Below the pieces are notes generated by a model. It did not search any database, was not told where the DNA came from, and saw nothing but the letters and a program-made list of their open reading frames with translations. From NCBI RefSeq assembly GCF_020080835.1, contig NC_058164.1, positions 8,643,666 to 8,707,665 on the forward strand: 64,000 nucleotides of DNA, given 5' to 3'. Both the position numbers and the translations under genes were made by a program. How positions within the stretch are numbered: the stretch's first letter is position 1; every line of letters starts with the position of its first letter. Below, in pieces: positions 9,880-20,520 of this stretch. The DNA comes from Cotesia glomerata. Lineage: Eukaryota > Arthropoda > Insecta > Hymenoptera > Braconidae.

Positions 9880-10606
9880 CATGGAAAGAACAAAAAGACA
9901 CTGCATATTCTTCCATATTATACTCCGTGATATCTGTGGTGAAAAAAAATTTCAGAAGATAGCCAATATACTTTAGAGTATACTAAATTATTTTTGGATT
10001 ATACTTCGTGTAATCTCCGATTTAATCGATTAATTTTTCTGGTTATATCCCGTAATATAACACGAGATATAATCCGAAAAAATATCTCGTGTAAATTGAA
10101 TTATACTCGGTCGAAATTTGGATTATACCCACGATAATTCCGCCATAATAATTGGTATTGCACAAAAATTAAAAAATGAAATATTAGCAATGTAAAACTC
10201 AAGCGTGACTATGAACAGGTTATATCTTATTGTCACAAATATAAACGTAAAAACATACGTCTTGTACACTATTTTTACATATCTTGTAATTGTAATACTT
10301 ATAACGGCAAAAAAATATTTTTACATAGCAAAAAATATAAATAGTCACACACTAATAATTCACTGATTATATTTTATTAATGTTCAATATGCTGATTGAC
10401 TGTAACTCACAAATTGTAAACAGCACTTCACGCGCAGGCGCTAGAAAAAAAAAAATGGCGGAGTCATCGTGGGCATAATCCAAATTTCGACCGAGTATAA
10501 TTCAATTTATACGAGATAATTGTTCAGATTATATCCCATGTAATATCACGCGATATCACGGAGTATAATATGGGAGGATATGCAGTGTCTTTTTGTTCTT
10601 TCCGTG
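9880..10606. mobile_element. TA-flanked inverted-repeat element with very long arms
   Basis: The ends are CATGGAAAGAACAAAAAGAC and, on the complement of the right end, CACGGAAAGAACAAAAAGAC, continuing as CACTGCATAT and a CATATTATACTCCGTGATATC segment. Similarity between arms continues, with gaps, past 100 bases per arm (for example TCGGTCGAAATTTGGATTAT near 10107 against the complement near 10475-10495). TA lies at 9878-9879 and 10607-10608. The 727-bp element has no protein-coding frame. The CACGGA-type ends resemble those at 28956 and 42389. Confidence 0.85.
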
Positions 10607-10608
10607 TA

Positions 10609-11010
10609 GTTTTCTCTGAGACAATATAAATTTTATATTTATGAAAATCAAAACCGTCAAAAGTAACACCACAACGTTGCGCAAAAATGTAACTGTAATC
10701 TATGTAAACTACGACTCAAGATATCATTTAAACAAATAAGTTCCCAGTATTATCCAATCATTTTTCAATGAACACGCGTAGCTAAAAAAATTCTTCAATC
10801 AAAACAAAACTAAATTAAACTTTTCGCCCCATTAAAAATTAAACACAATATCTCGCAAACAAATAATTTAAAGATAATCTTTAATCAATATTAAAGTTAT
10901 CAAAGAAGGGAATTTGAATCCAAAAAATGTTTTGTTATATTTATTATTTCTCTTTAGGATACGTTATTTCATTTATAAAACTCCTTTCTCAGCTCTTTTA
11001 GTTTCACCTC
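10609..11010. other. AT-rich non-coding DNA
   Basis: No recognised repeat or coding signal was seen. Confidence 0.4.
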
Positions 11011-11400
11011 TGCCCGGTTTTTTAGATAGAATCCTCCCTCGGCTTTATTTCTCCTCCTCTTTCTCCCATCATCATCCTCTTTCACTCGTTTGCTCTTGTG
11101 CCTTAAACTCCAACGGTCGTTCTTCAGCATACTCGCCTTAGCCTCTCGTGTATCCTCAGCATTCTTTTATCTCTTTCCTCAAGTGCCGGCACAACCACTT
11201 GGTTGCCGACTTCACCTTCCTTGCTGCATCTACCCACACTCACCCTCACCCTCGGCTTTCTTGATACATCTTTTGTCCCTCATCCTCATTCTCATCTCTA
11301 TCCTCATCCTCTCATATTTCTTTTTAGTCCACCTTTAACCCCTCCTCAAACCCTCACTGCTATCCCTCAATCTCCACTTACTTTTGCCGCACTCTTTTGG
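11010..11400 (+). repeat. polypyrimidine (CT/CCTC-rich) tract
   Basis: This long pyrimidine-biased strand has many CTCTTTC, CCTCATCCTCAT and CTCACCCTCACC stretches. Open frames across it are Leu/Pro/Ser-rich artefacts of the bias. Such tracts can adopt unusual DNA structures. No gene is supported. Confidence 0.6.
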
Positions 11401-11878
11401 TCTGTACACCACTACCCTTGTAATCTGTTTACGACTCTTCTGAGGCAGGAACTAACCATGCTGTTGACAAAGCCATACAATGCCTTTCTCATCAAGGCAA
11501 TCGTTTATGAATACCCACTGTTATACCGTTATTATTATTTTTTTTTATATTTATCTGTTTATTTGTTTTCTTCTTCATCTTTATTTTAATATTTCCTTTT
11601 ACCTACTTTCTTATAAATTCTAATTTTTTTTATAATTATTTTCAATTGAAAAACTGAACTTTTTTTTATAAAAAAAATTTTTAATTAGAATTTTTGATAA
11701 ATTTATATAATTAAAAAAAACCAGGAAAATTTATTGTGTCAACCTAGCGTTCTATTGATTTAAAATTTTTTTTTCTACTATTCTTATTAAAAAAATAAAT
11801 TTATGGCAATTTGGTAATAAAATAATTCTTCAATGCATGAATAAATACCTGAAATTGTAGAAAAATTATTTACACCCA

Positions 11879-12000
11879 CACTGAAAAAATATATATACGC
11901 ATATATGCTGACAAAAATACATATACGTCGCACATATAAAATATATACGCCACATACTTTTTTTTTGCCCCCGTATATGCGGCGTATATTTTTTTTCAGT
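11879..12000. mobile_element. small inverted-repeat element, TATACGC-rich
   Basis: ACTGAAAAAATATATATACGC at the left pairs with the complement of GCGTATATTTTTTTTCAGT at the right. The interior repeats ATATACG(C/T)CGCATAT motifs. No clear target duplication was seen. It looks like a short non-autonomous element. Confidence 0.5.
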
Positions 12001-12535
12001 ACGGGCAGTGTACATGTTTAGTCAACGAGAATTTAATAATTGCCTAAAATCAATCTAGAATCATGGATTGAAAATTAACGAGTACGCTGCATCGGCTTTT
12101 GAGTAATTCATGCCATATCGGTTGCAAAAAGTTTCACAAGGTTAATTACGTTATTGTAATACAAAATTTTCGAATCATTTTGATTATTAATAAGATTTTT
12201 TAATTACGCACTGAAAATTGTATTTATAAGAAGAAGAAAAAACCAAAAATTTACGAATTAGTGAGTTATAATAATTTTAAAAACCTAAGATTTGTTTGAA
12301 ACCACATTTTTTTTTTAATTCTTTTAATAACTTCCTACTTGTAAAAATTATTCATTTTCAAAGCAGAAAATTAAAAAAAAATGAAGCTCAGATTTTTTTC
12401 CTGAAGCTTTAAGAAATATTTAAGTTTAACTTAGATCTTTTGATAAAAAAAAAAGCTCGAACGCACTGGCACTCTTAATTTCACTTTTCACATTATTAAA
12501 ATCATACTAATAACATCATAAATTTTTCTATCAAT

Positions 12536-12544
12536 AATTATAAT
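12536..12544 (+). repeat. target-site duplication, left copy (AATTATAAT)
   Basis: This is identical to 12765-12773, on the other side of the tRNA-derived SINE. A 9-bp duplication next to an A-rich tail fits LINE-mediated insertion, although the motif is low-complexity. Confidence 0.5.
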
Positions 12545-12764
12545 TATAAACCGGTGACATTAGCCGAGTGAACTCACCGGCCAGGTGTGGGTTCGAATCC
12601 CAAACTGGTCTTAGAAACCAGCTTGGTTGAGATTCGACTCTTGCCGCGTAAGTTAAGATTCTCACAACCCAAAAAGACCCCAACGTACCACTCCCAACAG
12701 TTAACGTCGGCGGTATGACCACAGTCGTTAAAATCGACTATAAATAAATATTAATTAAAAAAAA
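12545..12764 (+). mobile_element. tRNA-derived SINE
   Basis: The head contains an RNA polymerase III B box, GGTTCGAATCC (12590-12600), and an A-box-like TTAGCCGAGTGAA (12560-12572). The spacing is shorter than in a tRNA, so the anticodon arm is shrunken. A body of unrelated sequence follows (with CCAACGTACCACTCCCAACA), then a TAAATAAATATTAATT(A)n tail. It is flanked by AATTATAAT on both sides. Such elements are copied by LINE machinery and encode nothing; the minus-strand frame over it is spurious. Confidence 0.75.
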
Positions 12765-12773
12765 AATTATAAT
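12765..12773 (+). repeat. target-site duplication, right copy (AATTATAAT)
   Basis: It matches 12536-12544 exactly and follows the A-rich tail of the SINE. Confidence 0.5.
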
Positions 12774-13130
12774 AACATCTTTTGTTAACAATAAATTTAA
12801 CAACCCCAAGGTCATGTTTAGATAAACCCGGTCCATTAGTATAAAAAACTGATTTATCTATCAGTATAATAACATCTCATTTTTAATATACATTCTAATT
12901 ATAACCAAATTTCAAGGAATTTTTTCTTCGCGTGCATCTCATCCGCAAACTCCAGCTTGAAAGTATTAAAAAAATTCAATCAATGCCCATCGAAGCGTAA
13001 AAAAAAGCTAGTTCTAAAATGAAATTTCTAGCACATCAAATTTATTACAAATCAATATATTAAATTAGAATCCGAGGAACAAATACTTTCGATAGATTTA
13101 AACTCTCAGGACATTTATATAAAAAGTTGG
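12774..13130. other. AT-rich non-coding DNA
   Basis: No recognised repeat or coding signal was seen. Confidence 0.4.
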
Positions 13131-14045
13131 CTAATGCCGCGTCGTCAACAGCTGGAAGCGTCGAGCGTCTAGATTCAAGTGTTTAACGACAGAGTACGAT
13201 CTATAAAAAATGAAAATAAATAAAAGTTAAGTTGTAAAAAAAGTTTTATAAAAAAGTGAAACATTAAGAGGTAGAGTCTTTTGCGCCTTCTTTTGTCCCG
13301 AGTATCGGCAGGAGACTATAATCGCCCGAGGAAGACAAAGTTAAAGCTTTGGTTCCTCGCTGTAAGCTTCCTTGTTTAAGTTCCGCCTCTCTTCTCTTCT
13401 CTCTTCGTTTGGCACTAAAACAGCTCGGTGATTTCGGTGTCTCTTACGCCTCCTATCCACCTTTTCTCGCTTAACTTACGGCGCCTCGCATCGCCTTACG
13501 TTACACATTTACCGGTATCAAAATATATATACAAACACTGTGCAGTAGTGTTATGTGTTATGTATATACTACGACTAGAGTCAGACAGGACAGTATAGTT
13601 TCATAAGGTATAAGGTATAAGGTATATTATGTCGAGGACACGGTAGAATCAACAGCCAAGTAAACGGCACACCCTTGACTACCCTCTGACACTGTCCCTA
13701 CTGTTCCGAAGAGAAACAATATAATGTGATTTACTGGACCATTACTGCCAGTGTATTTTCCGAGTAGTAATGTCTAGGTGTGGTGATACCACTCGCTCCA
13801 ACGAGAGAAAATGTCCAAGATGGTCTTCAATGTGTTACAGCTATAATACACCTTTCTACTACCTACTGCCGCCCTGTACACTTTATTTTTATTTTTATTA
13901 TTTTTATATCGCAGTTGAGCTTTTTATTCCGGACCACAGTGTCGTTTTTGACTTGATCGCTTTTCTTTCCTCGTTATTTCGTCGCTTCGATAACACCAAC
14001 GACTGTCCGCGTAATAAACTCGGTGAACCACAGCCATAATTTTAA
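13130..14045. other. GC-richer unique-looking island
   Basis: This mixed-composition region is unlike the repeats around it. It includes a short tandem GGTATAA(x3) at about 13607-13625 and a plus-strand open frame of 89 codons (13770-14039) with a hydrophobic tract. That frame has no recognisable domain and no splice or poly(A) context that I trust. It is a candidate for untranslated exon or regulatory DNA. Confidence 0.3.
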
Positions 14046-14462
14046 TGCCGCTCGTCATAATCCCCGAAATATAGATAGACCGTATAATTTATAACCACAA
14101 TATTTTCATGTCATTGTCACAGAATATTATGACGTTCTTCTGCGGTTTAGTTAATGTCAGCATCAGCACTGCTTGTGACGCAGGTGTTGAGAATTTATTT
14201 TGTTTCGAAGGCATGACAATTTTTTGATTTTGGTAATTATTTATTTTCATTTTTTAAAACTTATTTTTGTTGGGGAAATTATAATTTTTTTTTTTTGTGT
14301 TTAAAATAACTGATTTGTTGACAGTAAGTGATAGTTTAATTAATTACATTTCATGAATTATTTTTAATTTAATAACTTCATTTTTGGAACAACATTTTTA
14401 AGTAATTTTTTTTTGTATGATTTTATTTGATCATTTTTTTTCCCCGAGTTAATTTTGAATGC

Positions 14463-14985
14463 TTCGTAGCGCGAAGCGCGTGAGGTTGTGCTTTATACTC
14501 GACTCGTCAAAGTCAAGCAATTTTGTGATCTTTAAATGCCTCTATCACAACCATATTATACTTATACAATGATATAAGTAGATGTACACCGAAAAAACAC
14601 TTAAATTAAACCATCTTTTACTTTCTAAAATCATTTCATGATGCTATTTTGAAAAAAAAAACGTTTTGAAAAAAATTTTACGTGGACGTCCGGATGTCAC
14701 CCCATTTTGGATGTACCAACGATTACTCCCGAACAAATTGATATTTTAAGACCGGACCTTTTTTATTAGTTTAAGAATTCGATGAACTGGGTCCGTATTT
14801 CATATCAGTGGCCTAGTTTACGTACTTTTTTTTTTAATTTAATTTTTATTAATATACAACGATACAACCGTACAAAGCCAAACGAACTTTTCTGATTTGT
14901 CACGTGAAAACTATGGCGCGACTTGATCAAGCTAGATTTTTTTAGACTGCGTGCGCATATGACAAGAAAAAAGAGCGCCGATATT
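14463..14985 (+). repeat. dispersed repeat shared with 50731-51150
   Basis: This stretch matches the reverse complement of 50731-51150: GCGCGTGAGGTTGTGCTTTA at the left end, ACGTGGACGTCCGGATGTCA in the middle, and GCGCATATGACAAGAAAAAA with a GCCGATATT end at the right. It is non-coding and the class is unknown. The left end contains the small hairpin GCTTCGTAGCGCGAAGC. Confidence 0.75.
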
Positions 14986-15329
14986 TAAAAAAAAATAAAA
15001 AATACTCTGTAAAAAATTACTTAATTATAATTTTTTTTTTTTAATCAATTACACAATTAATTTTTTTCTTAAAAAATGAATGAGCGTTATGAGGCGTGCA
15101 CTTTTGGATTTTCCAAACTTTTTTTATATAAATTGACTTGAAGCATGATAATTATTAATTGAAAGTTTAAAAAAAATTTATTGGGTTACAAGAACGATAA
15201 TATCTTATGAGTCCTTCGAGCAAAAATTCTTGAATAATTTATTGGAATCTCTAATTAATGTTAATTATAAAATTACTAAAATTTAATTTGCGCGCGCAAG
15301 CGCGTGCCTGGATATAGAGCTTGCGTATA

Positions 15330-15475
15330 TATTCATGCTTATGATATATTTGACCCATCACATCATGAAAAATTGATGCCACATACATTTCATCTCAATT
15401 TTGTATTAAGATCTTTTTATCAGGCTTGATATATCCTGATATAGTCATACATGGCCTGGTATGTACACGTACATT
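15330..15475. repeat. TGATATGGTCATATATG-type block, left part
   Basis: Short reiterations such as GCTTGATATATCCTGATATAG and TCATACATGGCCTGGTATG continue, after the family A insertion, at 16055-16215. A single GATATG element was probably split by family A. Confidence 0.5.
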
Positions 15476-15476
15476 T

Positions 15477-16053
15477 TTAACTTCCCGCTAAAAAAATCTC
15501 AGATTTTCAAAAATCGGGAAGTTATTGGTTTTACCCCGTTTTACAAAAATCGAGTTTTCATCAGATCTCAACGTTTGAAGGTCACAGGAAGCTTCTCTGA
15601 CTATCCCCGCGAGGGTGTCACTATGTCCGTATGTGTGTGTGTGTGTGTGTGAAACCTCTCATAACTTTTGAATGGCTTGACCGATTCGATCGCGGTTCGC
15701 ACCATTCGAAAGAGCTTGTCCAAACTTAGATTTTGGATACAATTTGGATCAATTCGGACCAATAGATTTTGAAAAATTTGAAAAAAACTGTAAAAAAAAT
15801 TTTTTTCAAAAGTGGTTTTTTTCATAGTGGATAGTGTTTTATCAACCTTATATCAAACTTTTGAGCTTGAAGATCTCAAAAGCATAGAAAAGTTATCTTT
15901 TTGAGCTTGGAGAGCTCAAAATAACACATCAATTGTATTTTTGAGCTCGAAGAGCTCAAAAACGTCGAAAATGCAATTTTAGGCGCCCAGGTACGGAATT
16001 AGCGGGAAGTTGCAGGGATGGCCTTCAGGGTCAACCATTTTCCTAATTTTTTT
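15477..16053 (-). repeat. family A dispersed element, copy 2
   Basis: This is a reverse-orientation copy. The AACTTCCCG...CGGGAAGTT hairpin terminus is at 15479-15525. Then come GGTTTTACCCCGTTTT, CGCGAGGGTGTC, a short (GT)n tract (15633-15650), ATTCGATCGCGGTTCGCACC, three AGAGCTC/GATCTC palindromic blocks (about 15868-15958), and the GGGAAGTTGCAGGGATGGCC end. No open frame of note. Confidence 0.85.
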
Positions 16054-16054
16054 G

Positions 16055-16215
16055 ATATGGTCATATATGTTCTGATACGTTTTGATATAGCCTGATATGA
16101 CCATATATGTCCGAATATGAACAATTTCATATCAAGTCACATGTGACCATATCAAGCATGACATCTCCTGACATGGTCATATATGACTTGATATAGAGCG
16201 TTCATATCAGGCTAT
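16055..16215. repeat. TGATATGGTCATATATG-type block, right part
   Basis: About ten reiterations of TGATATGG(T/C)C(A/T)TATATG(T/A)(T/C)C-like units occur in both orientations (for example GATATGGTCATATATG and CATATCAGGCTATATCAG). The same units recur at 62030-62220, with scattered single units near 27340, 45880 and 48830. Confidence 0.6.
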
Positions 16216-16778
16216 ATCAGAAAATTTTTCACGGGATTTGACATATTTCATAAGTAAATTTAGTAAAATTACTTATAAAATTATTAAGACTGTATGAAGT
16301 TCGACTGAAGACCATTAATAATGAACTATATCAATTCTTATTGAGTTACTTCATTGAATTATTAAATTAATCAAATCGAAGAAACTTATATGTGAATCAA
16401 TGATGTATACTAATCATGAATTAGCACAGATATAACAAATGTTAACATAAAATAATTACAGAGCAGAAATTGAATAATTCGATCAGTAGTAAAGGTCAAT
16501 AATATGTTTCATCGTAATGCATACTTGAATTCACAAAAAAAAAATTCGAATAAAGAAGAAAAAAAAGTTTGGAAAATCCAAAAGTGCACGCCTCATAATC
16601 TCATTTTCCATAGTAAAATTGATTAAAAGAAAATACAAATACTTTTAAATCTTTCGTGCCATCGTTCGCCCAGAAAAAAAAGGTATTGCGCATGTGTTGT
16701 AAACGAACCTTATTTACATAGATATAGACATACACACGATAAGTGAATTTTAGTTTATTGCTAATTATAATTAAACTA

Positions 16779-17123
16779 CAGTAGTGGTCAAAAGTATTTT
16801 GTCAACATTATACGTTAATTTTTTTCAACAATGTCAAAATACCTTGAAGCCACCATTTTCCTACTCTCTAAACATGAATTAGTGAAAATTCACTTGAATA
16901 AGTGAATATTCACTATTTCCAAGTGAATTTTCACTAATTCATGTTTAGAGAGTAATATTTGAAAAATTAAACTTTCTTTTGTTACGAACAAGGACCACTT
17001 TGACAATATTCTGTAGATTATTCAATAGCTGTTAAGAAAATAAATAAATGATTATTGTGTTTCATATTTTTTTTTTAATTAAACCATTAAATATATTTGT
17101 CAAAATACTTTTGAGCGCTACTG
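16779..17123. mobile_element. Tc1/mariner-like non-autonomous element
   Basis: The left end CAGTAGTGGTCAAAAGTATT and the complement of the right end, CAGTAGCGCTCAAAAGTATT, continue as TTGWCAAA. TA flanks at 16777-16778 and 17124-17125. CAGT...GGTCAAAAGTATTTTG-type ends and TA duplication are typical of Tc1/mariner elements. At 345 bp no transposase remains. A second small palindrome sits inside it. Confidence 0.85.
16864..16952. mobile_element. 89-bp palindrome nested in a Tc1/mariner-like element
   Basis: The arms are perfect over 34 bases when the flanking TA is included (16862-16895 and 16921-16954), starting CTCTCTAAACATGAATTAG. TA duplications lie at 16862-16863 and 16953-16954. The loop GAATAAGTGAATATTCACTA is itself near-palindromic. 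It was inserted after the host element. Confidence 0.85.
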
Positions 17124-17125
17124 TA

Positions 17126-17280
17126 CATTGAATTAGACCGTGATCTTCAAAAGGACTTAGTTTTGGATAATACTGAAGCTTATAAAAAAATGGACTTGAT
17201 CAGTTAAGTTTTTCGGCAGTAATCGTGACGACGCCAGTTTTCATACATACATCAGACATACGGACGTGCACGGAATAATT
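17126..17280 (+). repeat. diverged family A fragment
   Basis: It keeps the order CTTAGTTTTGGATAATACTG, GACTTGATCAG, a short CATACATACAT tract and AGACATACGGAC of family A, but is heavily diverged. Confidence 0.4.
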
Positions 17281-17497
17281 TTTTTAAACATTTTTTTTAT
17301 TTATTTAAAAAGCAAAATGTCTTATAAAAATATCATAAGTGTTGAAACTAGTATTTTTTCATGAGATTCATGTGTAAATATTATTCTACAAAAACAATAG
17401 AAAATAAATAGAGACAATTTTAGTTAAAAAAAATCACTTGATTTTTGTAAAGCGAGAGTAGAGCACTTACCATCCGCTTCGCTTATGAGGCGTACAA

Positions 17498-17636
17498 GGT
17501 AAAAGCCCCAATAGATGATCACGTACCAGTATATGATCACTCCATGTATTTGTATATCTATATTCACAAATATAGGTATACAAATACATGGAGTGATCAT
17601 ATACTGGTACATGAGCATCTATTGGGGCTTTTACCT
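17498..17636. mobile_element. 139-bp near-perfect palindrome (AAGGTAAAAGCCCC family), copy 1
   Basis: The arms begin AGGTAAAAGCCCCAATAGAT and run about 65 bases to a small centre near 17565 with very few mismatches. The right flank is TA and the left flank is CA, so one TA has mutated. The same family is at 54413-54552 and cut by the window end at about 63969-64000. It shares the AAGTAAAAGCCC-type terminus with the larger element at 41918-44194. Confidence 0.85.
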
Positions 17637-17639
17637 TAC

Positions 17640-19480
17640 TGAAGATAGATTTAAAATGTTTTTTTAATGGCTTATTTAAAATACTTTGAAGGAAGTATAA
17701 GTGACTAAGAGTATGAGAATAGATTTTTATGTATTTTTTACTTTTTTCCCCTCTTGTAAATTTTTATCTTACTGCTGATTAATCCTCCAATTTATAGAAG
17801 CAGTTCTACAGGATGTATAAATGTTGGAGGACTTAGTGAGAAGATTTTAATGAAGGAATTTATCGATTTCCATTGTCTCAATAGAAATTCTTCTCTCGAT
17901 TTTTTTTTACTTTTCCGTGTTTTTATTCCCATACCTACACATACTCGAGTTTTATTGCATTCACAGAAGCGAAAAAAATCATCAGATACAGGCTGAAATT
18001 ATAAAAAAAGCATTTGAAGATTAATTTAAGCAGAACCAGAGTTCTTCGAATCAATTTTGAACTAAAATTTTACGCGTAATCTCAAAATATTTTTCTTTTT
18101 TAATATAAAAATATAATTTATAATTATCAAATAATTGTAACATAAACAAAAACGTCGAATAATTTTGCAATGTAAAAATGGTTTTACACAATTTTTACAT
18201 CTTTGGAAATAATAAATTTTCAAGGATAATACTTAATTTCTACTCACTAAATCATAAAAACTTACAAGTTTTAACATAAAATGTATTTCAGAGTTTCATA
18301 TGGACTGGCAAAAAAAATTTTAAGAGCGAATTAATAAAATTTGTACAGTATATTCAAAGAATTCAAAATAATACGTAGATAAAAATTTTCTTATTATTTA
18401 TCATAATGAGTATTCATGAATAATAAATAAATATAAAATTTAAAAAATCATTTTCAGTTTTTTATTATAAATAGGTTATGATTCTATCGATAATAAAAAG
18501 TTAAACTCTTTTAAAATTTCTAAATGATTAGACATTTTTATTATAGTAGGCGATCGTAATTTTATGTTGTATAATGAATGCATGTATTTCTCACATATTT
18601 TCAAGATAATTCAATTAAAATGAATATATATAAAATATATATGAAAATCGTTTAATTTTTAATTATTTGTTGATCATACTTTTTTTTTAATTTTTTTTTT
18701 TATTTTAAAATTTATTTTTGATGAAAATTATTTATAAAGGCAGTTTTCTTTCAGAGTGTATGTGAATATGAACATAAATAATAACAATTACAATAATAAT
18801 ATCAACAATAGCGATCGAAATAAGACATTACATCGGATAAAGAGCATTAAACGTATATTATGTACATGCATAAAGCAGAAGTAAGGGATGGATCTATATA
18901 TTGAAGGAAAATAAGAGACGAGGGAGTTAAATATTATCCGGCGAGTTATCTATTTATCTTATGGTTGATGGCGGGAGTTAGTTTTTTTTTTATCTTACAT
19001 CAAACAGTTATCACACCCAGTTTTACGAGTGCCATTTGTAGATGCCATGTTATTTGTGATGGATGTACATTTTAAAAGCAAATCGTAAAATATCTTGCAA
19101 TGGGTCATTTGTAATGTCTCGACATATTGAGTCAATTTTTATTCCCCCATAAATCGATAACTTTTTACTCTTTATGCAACTCCCTGTCATTTATTACTTC
19201 TTGTTAAAAATGTTTTCAATTATTTATTAACTGTTTTTGATATTTATCCCTGTTATTAATAGCCACTCAAATGAATTTATTTTACAAAATATTACAGGAG
19301 ACCATTTCAAATCAATCCACTACCATTAAATAAATATTTGCCAACAAAAAAAAAGACAATAAATAATTACAGACAGCCAAATGTTTTTATTTTGTATCAT
19401 AAATTTTAAAAGTTGCTCCACGTATAGAAAAAGAAAATATTAACCCGCAAAAAAATAAATTGAATACTTTTCACCATGGA
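17640..19480. other. AT-rich non-coding DNA
   Basis: No repeat family or coding signal was recognised apart from homopolymer runs. 18880-19000 is slightly less AT-rich. Confidence 0.45.
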
Positions 19481-19930
19481 GTTTATCGAAGATTCCCAAT
19501 AGCAGTATATCCGGACTGGTCAGCGTTATCGGACTTGCTCTTTTAAAAACCCCTATCCCCTGCTCCCTGCCCCTGTCCACTATCTCGTCTCTCAGTTAGT
19601 TCTCTTTTTCCGACCGTACACCGCACACCGCACGTGGCCTCTCTCCCTCTACCACCGTGAGATTAAGGTATAAAAATGATAAAGTCTCCACCGACGGACC
19701 TTTTTATCGGCGATAAAATTCCAAGTCCGTACAGATCCTAAAAGTGTCAAGCACTCTTGGAATCCGATATTTTATTGTGACGTTAGAGTGAGTTTTTCTT
19801 TATCTCTCGTTTCGTTTGTCGCTCTTGCTTCTCTTCGTTTTTACCCCCATTATACTTCTCACTACATATACTATATAGTGTCTGCAACTACTCAACTGTC
19901 CCAAACGTTTACGATCAAAATAGTAAACTG
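19480..19930 (+). promoter_or_regulatory. GC-richer island with a TATAAAA motif (possible promoter)
   Basis: This pyrimidine-rich island (CCCCTGCTCCCTGCCCC, CTCTCTCCCTC) contains TATAAAA at about 19670, downstream of GC-rich sequence. No initiator or coding frame was clearly placed. A chance TATA is possible. Confidence 0.2.
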
Positions 19931-19970
19931 CTATAGACTTAAAGTGAGACCGATATGACTGGACCACCAA

Positions 19971-20120
19971 TTTTTTTTTTTTTTTTTTTTTTTTTATATA
20001 TTTTGCCGGAATATATCATCCTCGACGGCTCTACTTGGACAATGGCCGAGTCGGGGGATCGAACCCGAGCAATACGTTTTGTCCAATTCGTTGGGTAAAA
20101 TCCAACATATACTACTATCA
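19971..20120 (-). mobile_element. probable tRNA-derived SINE, minus strand
   Basis: Read on the minus strand, a B-box match GGGTTCGATCC (20056-20066) is followed by CCCCGACTCGGCC and about 60 bases later by a poly-A tail (the 25-base poly-T at 19971-19995). An A-box is not obvious. The architecture of a pol III head followed by an A tail suggests a SINE different from the one at 12545. Confidence 0.5.
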
Positions 20121-20389
20121 TTCCCAATTTTTTGGTAATCGCTTCTTCGATTTTTCGTGATGAAATTTTCTTGATATAGCCAATTTTTACATGAGACAAT
20201 ATGATTCGATCTGATCATAAATGAATATGTGAAGACAGATAAAATTATGCATGAGAATAAAAAAAGTAATTCATTATAATTTTTCAATTTTTCAAGTTAC
20301 CAATTAAAAAAAAAAATGGCTTTTGTTCTTACTAAACTATAACTTTTTAAAAAATTGACTCATCAAAACATTTTTTTTTTTTTATTTCA

Positions 20390-20520
20390 AAACTTAGATT
20401 AGATGAGATTAGATTTACTTTATTATGCCAAGGCCTAATGGCCGAATGGCAAACTTATATAAAATACAGACATAATTAAGGATACATCATATATACATAT
20501 AAAAATAATGAAAAATACAC
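20390..20520. repeat. possible retrotransposon 3'-end remnant
   Basis: TTAGATTAGATGAGATTAG reiterations are followed by TTATGCCAAGGCCTAATGGCC. This resembles the terminal repeats and 3' UTR text of insect non-LTR elements in the minus orientation, but no coding part is present and I cannot name a family. Confidence 0.2.

Larger units (their letters stand above)
15090..16595. mobile_element. TA-flanked element with about 35-bp perfect terminal repeats, containing nested insertions
   Basis: The left end TGAGGCGTGCACTTTTGGAT... (15090 to about 15125) is the exact complement of the right end (about 16560-16595), including the continuation TTTCCAAACTTTTTT. TA flanks both sides (15088-15089 and 16596-16597). 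The 1.5-kb interior has no transposase and is largely made of other repeats: GATATG-type blocks on both sides of a family A copy. The recombinable ends look intact, but mobilisation would need a transposase supplied from elsewhere. Confidence 0.85.

Noticed and set aside
11090..11589. Overlapping plus-strand frames rich in Leu, Pro and Ser
   Set aside because: Produced by a polypyrimidine tract; two frames are open at once, which argues against either being coding.
12531..12722. 63-codon minus-strand frame
   Set aside because: Antisense to the tRNA-derived SINE; the text is explained by the SINE.
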